Positions 45,184 to 57,911 are shown, counted from the stretch's first letter. The stretch is 64,000 nt of DNA from Trichosporon coremiiforme (GCA_039545355.1 BCJJ01000005.1:1301008-1365007), one strand, 5' to 3'. A program made the numbers and translations. Notes: a model not told the origin generated them from the sequence alone.

Positions 45184-46238
45184 TCAGCAGTCGCACTCGA
45201 TAAGGCGGTTACGACGAGACATGGCCGTCTGGTGGCGGGCATAGGTTGTCGCGGCGACGCTAGCGGTAGGAACCTCACGATGGCCGAAGAACTTGCGCTT
45301 GAACCAGGCGCCGATACGAGTAAAGACTAGGACGATGCGGTAGGTGACGCTCCCACGCTCGTTAGTCTCAAGGGTAACGGACTGAATGGAGCTGGAGCGC
45401 CTGAAACCAGGGAAAGGATTGGGCAGAGGCTCATGCTGCTGCTTGTCGGTCATGGAGGGCGATGCCGAGCGGGTGTTAGGAGGCGCGCGGTGGTGCACGC
45501 TATGGTCCTCGGCAGAGACGGTGATGTGGATAGTAATCTGAGAAGCCGCACGAGAGGAGCTAGGGGCGGAAGGCAAGGCAGTGGTCGAAGCCTTGTCCAG
45601 CTCCACGTTGATCGAGGCGGTATCGGCGGCGGGAGGGAGGTAAGGGAGAACCTCGAGGAGAGCGAGGTGCTTAAGCTCCTGGGCGGGAATGTCAGCGACG
45701 TACTCGTCGCTCTCATTGACAAGGGTCTCCTTGATTCCCTTGTCGGTGATTTCGGTCTGAGTCTGGGTGTCGACGGTCTTGTCTGTGCCGTTCTGCTCGG
45801 TGACGCCCTTGATGGTGGCATCCATGCTGGCGGCCGTGCCGATGATAGTGGAGACCTTGATCGTCGCCTCGGTGGCAGGAGCCTTGGTGTCGATGTCCTT
45901 GCCGTAATTGTTGTTGTTCTGCGACATCTCGTTATTGATGGACTAGGTTTTGTTAGATAGTTGTCACGGGATGTCTTGGTGTCGTTGCATACCTTGTCGA
46001 CGATGAGGTCCTTGATGGGCTCAGCAGAGGAGGTGTCCGCGGTGGGAGCCTCGACGGTAGTATCCTTAACGAGGCTCGCCATGACCTTGTTAAGCGACTG
46101 GTAAGAGGGGACCTTCTTAATGGCGTTGATCTCCTCAGCGAGCGAGGCGAGGTCGTTTGGCTGGTTCGCGGGGAGCTTCGCGGTCGAGGTCTCCTTGGGA
46201 GTGGCGGTGGCGTTGTCGTTGAGGATGGTGATGGACAT
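45184..46238 (-). CDS. Unrecognised 334-residue Thr/Ser-rich protein
   Basis: Two exons, 46238-45993 and 45942-45184, share one frame; the intron runs GTATGC to CTAACAAAACCTAG. The start MSITILNDNATATP is followed by a Lys/Ala/Asp-rich region, many Thr/Ser residues and a region with EYVADIPAQELKHLALLEVL. The C-terminal third has RRSSSIQSVTLETNERGSVT and a hydrophobic-basic patch YRIVLVFTRIGAWFKRKFFG that might touch membrane. I do not recognise a domain. Its order and orientation beside the next gene, also unrecognised, hint that the pair could be related in function, but sequence does not show it. Confidence 0.6.
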
Positions 46239-46640
46239 TTCGACGATGAAGTTCCAGAGTCGCGAGAAGGAGCGATCGGGCGATGTTCGATGAGACTGAT
46301 GCCAAGGGCGGAGAAAGAGTGATGAGGGCGGTGAGAATGTAAGGCGAGGGGGACGGACTCTGAGTTCTTATACCCTCCGTCCTTCACCTCCCTCTCGCTG
46401 TCCGTCAGGTCCTTATCTCGCCAGGCCTGGCGCGTGACCTTTCCGCAGCACCCAGACGTGTGTATCTTCTTGTCAGTGCGAGATCCTCCGCTGCCTGGCC
46501 GCGGCGACGTGCGTTGGAGGGGATACGATACATTCTGCCTACAACGAGGGGATCTCAGGTACGGGGGTGTGCTGTGCTGTGGTGTGCGTGAGTTGTGGTA
46601 TACTTGGCGTGCGTAGTGTCTTGATGTGGTGGTCGGCGCG
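46239..46640. promoter_or_regulatory. Upstream region of the 334-residue protein gene
   Basis: This 402-bp gap precedes the start at 46238 and follows the stop of the next gene. A TGTGCTGTGCTGTGGTGTG-like repeat occurs at about 46565-46590. No gene is visible. Confidence 0.4.
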
Positions 46641-47288
46641 TTACTCGCCATAGATGAACGAGCGGAAGCGCCAGGAGCCCTGCTTGGGAGGCTCGGGAGA
46701 GGGGGGAGGAGTAGGGGCGCGATGGCGGCGGCGGCGCTCGCGGAGGGAGACCATGAACGGGTACCTGTCGATGTTGTCCTCTTCGTCGGCGTCGTAGCCG
46801 GGGTCGTCGGCGGGCATCCTCGGGTCCATGGTCAGAAGCAAGCGATCATACTCCTCGTTCGGGTTCCAGACCTTAAACTTCGTCGGTCCGCTGTGAGGCG
46901 GCCACGAGAGGCGGCGCGTGAGCGGTTCGTCGGGGACAGTGGTGTAGCGGCGTGCCTTGACTTCGTACCGGGCCATTGCTGGGGTTAGCGCCGCTGCCGA
47001 AGGTTGGTTACCTTGATGCTGCTCGTGAGAGTGGTGGTCAGCACTGATGAAACGGTGAGAGTTAAGTAAGTGTTTGTCAAGTGAGTCCATCAGACGTCGT
47101 GCCAGTGCCTCCGGCGTGTGTGCTTCCAGTCGCGTCACCTCGAGCCTGAGCCTGGAGAGATGCTCCGTCACATCGTGGGGACGAACTGTGTGTGTCGAGG
47201 AGTTGGGGCACGCGACGGCGACAGGGTACGCGGCTCGCGCAGCCCGCAGGGCACGGAGCAGAGCGCGATGCTGCACGCTCGCCTCCAT
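46641..47288 (-). CDS. Unrecognised 215-residue basic protein
   Basis: The frame opens at ATG 47288 (MEASVQHRALLRALRAARAAY) and runs to the stop at 46641. The N-terminal half is a Leu/Arg-rich helix. The C-terminal half has ARYEVKARRYTTVPDEPLTRRLSWPP, then an acidic stretch (DPGYDADEEDNIDRY) and a Pro/Arg tail ending FRSFIYGE. A 33-nt segment beginning GTAACC and ending CTAACCCCAG lies in frame at about residues 90-101. It could be a true intron removed without frame change, giving a 204-residue form, or simply be coding. I do not recognise the family. Confidence 0.55.
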   Translation of the reverse strand: MEASVQHRALLRALRAARAAYPVAVACPNSSTHTVRPHDVTEHLSRLRLEVTRLEAHTPEALARRLMDSLDKHLLNSHRFISADHHSHEQHQGNQPSAAALTPAMARYEVKARRYTTVPDEPLTRRLSWPPHSGPTKFKVWNPNEEYDRLLLTMDPRMPADDPGYDADEEDNIDRYPFMVSLRERRRRHRAPTPPPSPEPPKQGSWRFRSFIYGE

Positions 47289-47366
47289 TGTTTCCACGAG
47301 CCCCAAAGCGTACTATACGACGGCACAATCCCATGTGTTTTTGCATCGCGTCGAGAGTCCTCTGCT

Positions 47367-49263
47367 CTACAGCAGGTACCTGAAGTGAATCGACTTGTCG
47401 CCCGCCTCGAGGTCGTCGTCGCCGCCCGTGTCCTTGCCTCCGAGGCTGGCGCGGCGCCGGTTCTCCCGGCCCAGATACAACATGTTCAGCGACGCCCAGA
47501 GCACAATCGCGGCGGACAGACCGAGCAGCACAGAAGTACCCCGGCGGTAATGGTTGTGCGCGTCCTTCGCTGGGAAGAGCCATCTGTGTGTCAGTCCTTC
47601 GTGTCTTGACCTTGGCGCCAGATCCGGATCCCGATCCGCCCGCACGCCAGTCTGGACCAAACGCCGGCTGGAGATAAGGCAGGCGGATCTTGGTGTGTAT
47701 CGGATACGTGGGATGGAACGGGGGCAGGTGGACTCACGTTGAAAGGATTCCGCCCGAGTTGGTCGCGATGAATCCCATCGTGATGCCGGTCACGCGGCGG
47801 TAGAATGGCGCGAGGTTGTTCGCTTATCTTGTCAGTTCATCTCGCCTAACAGGTAGACTTACGCATCCAGGTACTCTGCATCGGCGCGATCGTGTATGTG
47901 CCAATGACCTGAAGGAAGAGCGCGCCGTAAAGGACGTTGTAGTTGGTGGAGCCCAGGAACATGGCGTAGCCGGCGACGGAGATGAGCGCGGCGAGGATGA
48001 TGAAGGGTCCACGGCAGCCCCAGCGGTCGGAGAGATAGCACATCGCCAGAGCGAAGAAGGCACTCGCGGCGTACGGGGGGACGGAGTACAACTGGATCTT
48101 GGTGCCCTTGTAGCCCAGACCCTGGACGACGGTGGGCGAGACTGTGTGTCAGTGTCCATCACTTTTGGCCCCCGACGGCTCCGCCACTTTCACCCCTCCG
48201 CCCTATATCTTCCTAGTCTACCGACGCATCTGCACCTCTCGGAGTGCACGATAGCCAGAGTTTAGGCGGTTACTCACAGTAAGCAATGGAGAAGAGCATG
48301 CAGCCACTGGAGAAGAACTGCAGGAACATGAACCACGCCTGAGGCGCCTTGAGGGCGGAGAGGATGGCGCGGACCGTAAGGGGCTCCTCGTCCTGAGCCT
48401 TGGGACGGTCGATGTCGAGCGCACGCACAAGCGCAGTCTTCTCGTCGTCGTTCAGGTACCATGCCGTCTGGGGTGTACGGGGAAGGGCGAGGAAGGTCGC
48501 GGCGCCGCACACAACGGTGAAGATGCCCTCGCTGCCGTCAGTTCCCTCCACCCAGATTCATTCCTTCAGCGTAAACGTACATGATGAAGATCCACTGCCA
48601 GCCACGCTTGCCAAACAGACCATCCATGTGCAGCAGGCCCGCGGCGAGCAGACCGGAGAATGCACCAGCAAGCGAAGTCGCGGAGAAGTAGAACGCGACA
48701 CGCGTGCCGAGGTCGGTGCGGCGGTAGAACGTGGAGAGGTACGTCATGGACGAGGGCAGAATGGCACCCTCACATGCGCCGAGGAAGAAACGCGCAGCGA
48801 TGAGACCAGCATAATTGTGGACGAAGCCCTGGAAGGTCGTCACGAGGCCCCAGGAGATACACAGGATGGGGATGAGGATGTTGGGGCCACTGTGATTGTC
48901 AGTAACGTTCGTGGAGCTAGTCAGCTGGGAGGACACACTTACACCTTACGAATGGCCAGGGTCAGCGGTAGCTCGGCGACAATGTAGGGAACGTAGGTAA
49001 CAGTGAGGGCGATTGAGTACTGGGTGCTGTTGATGCCGAGGTCCTCCATGAGGCCAGCGGCCTTAGCATTTCCGATGTTCGCGCGCTAGTCGTCAGCACT
49101 AGGTAGCATAGCCACTCACATCAAGGAAGTTCAGGAACCAGATGAGCGTGAGGGCCGGGAGGAAGATGCAGTCGAGTTTGAAGAGCGCCTTCTTCAGCGC
49201 CTTGGGATCCGGTTGCGGCTTGAGGTGGTTCTCGACATCGAGCTCGTGGTCCTTCTCCGACAT
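47367..49263 (-). CDS. Dal5/Tna1-type MFS transporter (anion:cation symporter)
   Basis: Seven exons (49263-49120, 49085-48943, 48889-48581, 48531-48278, 48141-47863, 47822-47738, 47583-47367) encode about 476 residues. The start MSEKDHELDVENH precedes about twelve membrane helices. Family marks are FLNFLDRANIGNAKAAG in helix 1, RFFLGACEGAILPSSMTYLS in helices 4-5, and KRGWQWIFIIEGIFTVV across intron 3. The GTACGT donor was chosen so that this last motif stays intact. The family carries organic anions such as allantoate, nicotinate, biotin or pantothenate with protons across the plasma membrane; the substrate cannot be read from sequence. The protein ends in a short charged tail. Confidence 0.88.
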
Positions 49264-50559
49264 CTTGCTTGTTTGTTTAGCTTCTGTTAGTGCGGAGTCA
49301 AGTTGTTTGTTCTGTGATCCAGATGGGCATCGACTTTCGGGGGGTCAGACGACCTTATGCGGAGGAGATGGGCAAAGATTTCGACTAGCGCAGCTAAGTT
49401 GCCGGTTCGACTCGCCAACTTTCCGAGCGAGAGCCCCTGCCCTCCATGCCCTCCCGTCCAAGCCGCCGCCCTGCATTGGCTTATGGGTCCAGGTGGGCCC
49501 CGTGGCGGTCAGGTCTTGACGTGTGGAGAATGCTGTTGTCCGCAGGGAATGCCCGCGAGCGGAGGTCCCGATTTGGTTGGAAAGCACAAACGCCAGCGTC
49601 ACCGCTGCCATCGCAGCATGGAAAGCCGACGCTGAGGGCGGGTCAGAGTCAATATTTACGCCGCAGTCGGTAGCGATTCGTAGCGATTGGTGGGGTCAGC
49701 AATGGGGCAGGCGGTGAACACCGATACACGAGAAAATCCGAGGCGTGGGTACGAAAGCTACGGTCAAACTTGGAGCATCGGTAACCTGCGGCTGGAGGCG
49801 GCCAGCCAATGAATTGTCCCGATCGCTAAAGCGGGCCTGTCGTGCGGCCGTCGTATGACTCGGATACCCGACGCTGCTGCCCGAGTTGGCGCCTGTGCTG
49901 GCTGCAGCAGAGTGGAGACAGCGAATAGGCAAGCCGGCGGAGTAATGCAGAGGTCGGTGTCGGGTGCACGGACTGGCGTCGTGATAAGCCATCCGTCTGC
50001 CTGCCCGTGGGCTGGACGGTACGGCAGTGGAATTCCAGATACCGAGCACCCTGAGAAACCGATTCACCATCGATTCCAGGAGTCTGATCTCGGGCAAGGC
50101 GAGTGGCATTGGCAGCTCGCTGAGGGCGGGGAACCTTGCACTCAAGTCCACAGACACAGATCTGCAGCTCACAATGACAACATATAAGAAGAGCGGTGAG
50201 GGTACTGCTTCTCGCTTCCGATCCCGTGCCACTAAGGCAGAGCTGCGGGCTGCATGAAACAACGGCCTGCGAGTGAAAGAGAAGCCGGCGCGGAGGTTTC
50301 AAGTCCCCCTCTGTGCATTAGACTGGCGGTGCCACAGTCCTTGTGATGGTGTGTGCATGTGCTTAGTGCGCAGGCGTGGCCATGTTACAGGCGATTCAGC
50401 TGAGGCCCACATGCACTAGCGAGTCAAACGTAGGCGGCAAAGGAGCGCTATGAGCTTCAGCACCAGCGCTGAAGCCTCTGGATGGGGCCGTCAAGCATTG
50501 GCACTCAGAGCAAACGAGGTCGCAAGCAGGCTGTGCGAAGTTCACAGTCCGTGGCACTG

Positions 50560-50632
50560 TGCCAGATTCGAACTCTCCGGCAACCATCCGTCACTGATTT
50601 ACCATTGAGCAAACGTGACACTCTAGCTCGGA
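50560..50632 (-). other. Degraded tRNA-like sequence
   Basis: On the minus strand TTTGCTCAATGG (A-box-like) is followed by GAGTTCGAATC (B-box-like) at a tRNA-like spacing. Acceptor and T stems do not pair properly, so this is a relic or chance resemblance, not a working tRNA gene. Confidence 0.35.
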
Positions 50633-50666
50633 GGACGCCCTCGTTAGATTCAAGCTCTCCCACGGC
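50633..50666 (-). repeat. B-box-like dispersed repeat, copy 1
   Basis: The minus strand carries GTGGGAGAGCTTGAATCTA followed by ACGAGGGCGTCC. Near-identical copies lie at 53183-53210 and 53271-53303. Confidence 0.6.
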
Positions 50667-51222
50667 GTCCCTCATCAAACGTGGCGTCGGAAGCCAACTT
50701 GCGGTCTCGACTGCGCGCTTCATGCTGTTTGTGGAGTGTGCAACCGAGTGGCCGAACGAACGAATTGTGCAGACAGTGGACAGAAGGCTGGGCGATCAGA
50801 TCTGGAAGCCTATGCGTTACGTTTATCGAGTGCATGGAGAGGTCAGCTGGACGTATGGACATGGGAGACGACGGAGCTATGGACATGCCAGACTACGGGA
50901 ACCAAACAGACCACACAGATTGGCACTGATCAGAGACAATCAGCCCATCCAGACTGCACTGTTCACCCGCTCTTACGAATGCAAGCTTCCGCTACAGAAG
51001 ATGTTGCTAGCTCGCAGAAACAGGGATAACAAAAAAGCATATGTACATGTCACATGCTCTACAATGGTCTAGCACTTCTCCCGCCTCCAGCGCCCAAATC
51101 TAACGGGCGCCGACGCGCAGTGACTTGGCTTGCTGCGGCTCAACACGACAGGTGACTGAGTTGGCGCGCATGCCGCTGCTACTCAACCCAACCACCTCGC
51201 TGCGCTCACAGTCTCGTCGCAC

Positions 51223-52753
51223 TCATCTCGTCATCGGGCTCCCGACCCGCCTTGGCGTTGAGTTGCCCGACATGGAGAGCCTCTTCGAGTGACGGTTGCC
51301 GAACACTCCGGAAGACGATGGCGTCTTGGCCTTGGCCGCGTTGGCGATCAGTTCCGAGATCATGCCATTGCTGCTGTCAACTTTCTGAACGGGTGGTTGC
51401 AGTTCCTTTGGCGGCTGCGGTGCCTCAGCCTATCGGCCTCAGCGTACTCACTATGTCTCGTGGTCCTGCTGCCTCGCGTCCTTCAATTGCGCAAGGTACG
51501 CGAGCAGCGCGCTCGCCTCATTCGTTGCGCGGACCAGGTCACGCTGCACAGCCTCCAGTTTGCTGAGGCTGTACAGTTTCAGCTTGTCGTCCTCAATCGC
51601 GCAGAGCTCCTCCGCCTTGCTGAAGTTGAGCACAGGCTTGGGACCCAAGCCGTGCTTGTCCTCGCTGATTCGCGGGGGCGGGTTCGTCACCAGGTCCGTC
51701 GTGATCTTTAGTGGCGGTAATGTCGAGAGACGGTGCGACTCGACCTCGTCTAGGTTTACTGGCACACCCATCGCAATCAGATGGTCGCGCCTGACTCGGG
51801 ACCGCGTCCAGTCCAGTGGCTTCAGCATCGGCGCAGTAATCAGCTGCGCATAGGCGTCTCGGCTGAATGTTAGTTAGGAGAGGGAGAATGATATTAACTC
51901 ACTTGCTCTCATGCACAAGCACCTGTGAGAGTCCACCGACGGCCCGGGGCTCCTCCTCTGTCAGACCTTGCGGATTTAAGCCCAGCGTGTCCTGAATCGC
52001 GAGGGCGAGTTCTCGCCGTGGCGGCACGGGGCGAAGCGACAGCGCATGCTGTTGTCAGTTAAGCATTGATGCTGGCCAACTCACCCATGTCCGCTCAACG
52101 ACCACTGGTGGAGGCGGCGCCGCAGCGGCTGGCGGCGGGTTGAACCCCTCGTCGAAGTCGTCAAAGTCACCAAAGTCCTCCGAAGCCACTGGCTCCGCAA
52201 AGCTGTCCCCGAAGTCGTCAAAGCCATCATCGTCGAACCTGTCTCCGCCTGCTGGTGCTCCAAAGTCGTCATCCCCAAACCCTCCGTCGTCCCCGAAGCC
52301 ACCGTCGTCGAAGCTGTCATTGCCGAAGCCACCGTCATCGAAGCTGGCCGGTGGTGGGGCAAGAGCTGGCGGCGCGAGCGCTGGCAGGTTCGCTGGCGGT
52401 GTCGGCGCATCGCCCCATGCCTCGTTCTCGTCCATCTTCTCTTGCGGCTCAGGTTCCGGCGGTGCCTTGTCCTCGAGGCTGAGGTCCTCCATCTTCTTCT
52501 CAGGCGAGGACGGGCACGTGAGCTCCTGCGTGCTCTTCCTCGGGCTCGCCTCTGGACTCTTGACCGGACTTGCTGGTGTTGACCCAGCCCTCACCGGACT
52601 CGTCGGGTGAGAAGCTGGGGGCTCGGGGCTCTTGCTTTCCTCTGGCGAGGCTGGAGCCGGACTCGTTGATTTGACGGGGCCGCTTGGGCCGCTGAACGCC
52701 TTAGGAGCCGCCGCGGAGGCGGCGTCGGCCGTGTCTGCCCACGGGTCGTCCAT
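51223..52753 (-). CDS. LAA2: Laa2/aftiphilin-like AP-1 accessory protein
   Basis: Exons 52753-52085, 52048-51903, 51862-51452 and 51370-51223 give about 457 residues. The start MDDPWADTADAAS opens a Pro/Ser-rich acidic region with Phe/Asp motifs (FDDGGFGND, DDDGFDDFGDSF, EDFGDFDDFDEGF) typical of ligands for the AP-1 gamma-ear. The C-terminal half holds RSRVRRDHLIAMGVPVNLDEV, a motif I associate from memory with fungal DUF5102/Laa2 proteins, and a coiled coil. The last splice was set so that QQDHET continues as YNGMISELIANAAKAK; other acceptors break the frame. In yeast Laa2 links AP-1 with Laa1 at the Golgi/endosome. The family name is likely but not certain. Confidence 0.65.
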
Positions 52754-53182
52754 CGTGAAGCTGTACTGGGGTGTAGTGGATGTTTCGGTAGAAGCTAGTT
52801 ATTCTCGGTCCCGTTGTCGCGTCGAGGTGGAGGGTGGAGGCACGCGCCGCTGACGTGCGGGAGCAATTTTGGCTGGGTGGCGGCTACTTGCGGGAGTCGA
52901 TCGGGAGGTACTGACAATGCCGGTGTGCGATGCACTGGGGAGCTAGGAAGAAGCGATGGCGAGTAGGACAGATGCAGCGGCGAAGACTAAGAAGAAGCGG
53001 TGGAGGTCGGAGGCGGCCCACGCTTAGTTCTCAAAGTTTCCCGCGGCCAACCCAGTACAGCACTGTCCACTACTCATCAAGAATGGCGGCCGTCGACGTC
53101 GGTCAAAGTCTCTCTCACTTGCGTGTCACCAGGTCTGATGATCAAAGTTCAGTTATACCCAAGGCCCAAGGGTCGGAGGCAA

Positions 53183-53210
53183 CCTTCGCTAGATTCAAAC
53201 TCTCCCACGA
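53183..53210 (-). repeat. B-box-like dispersed repeat, copy 2
   Basis: The minus strand reads GTGGGAGAGTTTGAATCTAG followed by CGAAGGTTGCC, matching the copy at 50633-50666 with a few changes. Confidence 0.6.
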
Positions 53211-53270
53211 CTGTCCTCCGCCCACAGGCAGGATCGATAAAGCACTTGCTACTCCCCCAGCGTCGGATAC

Positions 53271-53303
53271 GGACGCCTTTGCTAGATTCAAAGCTCTCCC
53301 ACG
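53271..53303 (-). repeat. B-box-like dispersed repeat, copy 3
   Basis: The minus strand reads GTGGGAGAGCTTTGAATCTA followed by GCAAAGGCGTCC, matching the other copies with a one-base insertion. Confidence 0.6.
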
Positions 53304-53368
53304 GTGCTGTGCTGCCACTCGGTCGACCTGTCTAAGAATGCATTGTTGTACAAGATAAGCCTCAACCC

Positions 53369-55262
<1,894 letters not shown>

Positions 55263-57308
55263 ATGGCCGTCACAGAGTGAGCTACCATCACCCCTCGCAG
55301 GCAAAGCTGACCGCAGAATGGAGTATGAGTGCGTTGAACTCATCGCTTTCAACTGACCCCAGTCCGAGCTCGCGCGAGGTGATGCGCGCGTTCTACAAGC
55401 GCCTCTTCCCGTACAAGGCCGTGTACCGGTGGCTGAACCAGGGCGAGGGTGAGTGCGCGAGTCGGCTCGGTGGAGCGGACAGGACCGTCTGTCTGAGTGT
55501 GCCAGCTAACGCGCAGTGCCCGGAAAGCTCTGGACGCACCGCGAGTTCGCGTTCACGATCGAGAATGACGTCTACATCCGATACCAGTCGTTCAGCACGG
55601 CGTACGACTTCCAGAAGGAGGTGCTGCGTCTTCTGCCGTCGCGATTTGAAATTGGGCCGCAGTACTCGGCCAAGGTGAGTCGAGCGGCAATCTGCACGAG
55701 CGAAGCGAGCACTGCGAGCGCGCAGTCGGGAATATGAGCGAAGACGGTGCTCGTGCTCGTACACCGAAACTCGGCTTGCACACTCCCAAGACATCGCTCC
55801 CTGGCTTTCAGCTAGCTAGCAGACAAGCCTGAGCTAACACCCAGCCCCGGGACAGGAAGACGCTCCCAGCCGGCGCTCTTCAGCCGGAACGCCGCGAGCT
55901 CGTCTTCGACATCGACATGACGGACTACGACGAGATCCGAACCTGCTGTTCCGACAAGGCGATCTGCGCGCGGTGCTGGGGTTTCATCGCGGCCGCCGTG
56001 AAAGTGCTCGACAAGGCGCTCCGAGACACATTCGGCTTCAAGCACCTGCTGTGGGTGTACTCTGGTCGTCGAGGTATCCACTGCTGGATCTCGGACACGC
56101 TGGCCATGGACCTGACGGACGACCAGAGGCGCGCGTTGACTATGTTCCTGGAAGTGATTAAGGGAGGAAAGGAGCAGGTCAAGAAGGTGAACGTGCGCGG
56201 GCCGGGGGACGCGGACCTGCACCCGTCGTTGAAGTAAGTGCCGCAACCGGAGGCCGGGGGCCGGGGGCCAGAGGTTGACCTGTCTGTCTACTGTCTCCAC
56301 TTGCTTGGGAGGGCAACGAGCAGCCGCGCTCGATCCAGCTGTCGCAAAGATTCCTCAGCTGACAAACAGGGAAGCGCTCCAGACGCTGAAGTACGAGTTC
56401 TCGCGCCTGATTCTCGAGGACCAAGAATGTTTCCGTTCCGAGCGAGGGTGGCACACGCTGCTCGAGCTCCTCCCCGCCGACCGCGAGGTGAAAGATGCCC
56501 TGCGGGCCGAGTGGGAATCGCAGCCGGACGCCTCCTCGACAACGAGATGGGAACAGCTCATGGCGCACATGCCGCGGAAGGGCTCGCCGTCATACAGAAA
56601 GTACAAGAACGCGATCGAGGACGTCATCCTGCAGTACACTTATCCGCGCATTGATGCCGAGGTGTCCAAGCACAGGAACCATTTGCTCAAGAGCCCGTTC
56701 TGTGTGCATCCGGGGACTGGTACGTGGCGAGCGGCGAAACGGCAGAGGTCGAACCGTGCTGACAATGCTAGGAAGGGTGTGTGTCCCCGTCGACCCGGAG
56801 CGCGCTCACGAATTCGACCCCGCCGCCGTGCCGAGTGTCGGCCAGCTGCTGCGGGAACTCGACGCGGCGGCCGAAATGAAGACGGAGGAGACGGAGGAGG
56901 TGGCCGATGCGGCCAAGCCGGCGTCCAAACTCGCCTCAGGTGAGTGATTACCGTCCCTTCCATTCCCTTCCACCTCTCCCTTCCACCTCTCCCTTCCACC
57001 TCTCCCTTCCACCTCTCCCTTCCACCTCTCCCTTCCACCTCTCCCTCTCCCTTTCCCTCTCCTTTTCCCTCTCCCTCGCCTGGGCTCTCATGCCACCGAC
57101 ACCCAGACACCCCCGCAAAGCACTAGCGCCACTGGGAGTGGTGCAAGCTGACGGAACAGACTGGGAGAAGACCTCACTCAAGCCATACGTCGAGGCGCTC
57201 GAAGCCCACGCCCGTGCCATTGTCGCTGACGTGAATGATGCCAAGCGCCGCGTGGCCGATGAGGGGCGCGACGTCAAGCGCGCCAAGAACGAGGAGATGG
57301 AGTTTTGA
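55263..57308 (+). CDS. PRI1: DNA primase small (catalytic) subunit
   Basis: Eight exons (55263-55276, 55317-55322, 55363-55448, 55517-55674, 55845-56233, 56370-56719, 56772-56939, 57121-57308) give about 452 residues. The subunit makes the RNA primers for DNA polymerase alpha. The catalytic acids D110 and D112 are in VFDIDMTDYD, a zinc-binding cluster follows (TCCSDKAICARCW), and SGRRGIHCW and HPGTGRVCVPVDP are family signatures. Exon 1 is 14 nt. Exon 2 may be a 6-nt microexon (AATGGA) between two 40-nt introns; skipping it keeps frame and changes MAVTEMDPSS to MAVTDPSS. Exon 6 was set so that HPSLK continues EALQTLKYEF. The last intron contains a pyrimidine minisatellite. The tail is Lys/Asp-rich. 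Confidence 0.92.
56965..57042 (+). repeat. 13-bp minisatellite within a PRI1 intron
   Basis: Six exact tandem copies of CCCTTCCACCTCT fill most of the last PRI1 intron, followed by a degenerate CTCTCCCT run. The unit length is not a multiple of three and the tract is entirely intronic in the model. Confidence 0.9.
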
Positions 57309-57911
57309 TTTGTTGTACGATGCATCCCATACCACCCACCCCATCTGATGGCGCCCATCGTTCTGACAAGAGAGTCCGCTGCCACCTCTCCACCACTCGT
57401 CCAGTCCTCCTTGGCACTTTGTCGCACCAGTCGTTCATCTACTTGCCACCGGGTACTGAGACGAAGCTCAGTGCTGCGCGGGACTCGGGATGGTGCCCTC
57501 GCGCCGTTCAAGCTTGCTCCACTCGCTTCGCTCGTTCCGCCACCAACGCCCACTCTTGCCCGCAGCCAGACCTTCGCTCAGCCAGACTCATCGCTCTATG
57601 CAAGTAGATCCATCATTGCTCATTGCTACACGGCCGAAAATCAGGGGCCTGAACTCTAGTGTGTGTTTGCGAGTTTGTCGGGGTATATGTATATGCTCGA
57701 CGCTGGACAGGTGTCCTCCAGCGTCCGCTCCTCTTCCACTCTCTCCTCTACTCTATGTGGGGCCGCGCCTTGTCCTCCGCCACTCGCCCGCACCGAGTTC
57801 GGCGGGAAGGGCAAGAGGCGAGACAGAGGTGGCGCCGGGGTGGGTAGATGTGAATGGCTCGCTATGCTCGCGGCTCGGGTCTCACGGCTCGCTTCGCTCA
57901 CGCCGCACCTC
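57309..57911. other. Intergenic region between converging PRI1 and SKT5
   Basis: This 603-bp stretch holds two 3' flanks. Some frames are open but none has domain or splice support. I see no gene. Confidence 0.4.

Larger units (their letters stand above)
49264..51222. other. 2-kb gene-free region with tRNA-like relics
   Basis: No reading frame here has convincing codon use or domains. It holds the transporter promoter next to 49263. A degraded tRNA-like stretch with A- and B-box-like sequence on the minus strand lies at about 50565-50630, and a related B-box-like copy at 50633-50666. I see no transposon. Confidence 0.45.
52754..53368. promoter_or_regulatory. Upstream region of LAA2-like gene with two repeat copies
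   Basis: This 615-bp gap lies between the LAA2-like start and the 3' end of PRMT3. It holds the LAA2-like promoter and two copies of the B-box-like repeat also seen near 50.6 kb. No gene is visible. Confidence 0.45.

Noticed and set aside
50482..51072. 196-codon plus-strand frame
   Set aside because: It runs across the tRNA-like relic and repeat copy and has no domain or intron support.
51371..51451. Coding use of the PPKELQPPVQKV stretch in the LAA2-like gene
   Set aside because: Every acceptor giving this frame is out of phase with exon 3; splicing to GTTGACAGCAG restores YNGMISELI, which fits the rest of the protein.
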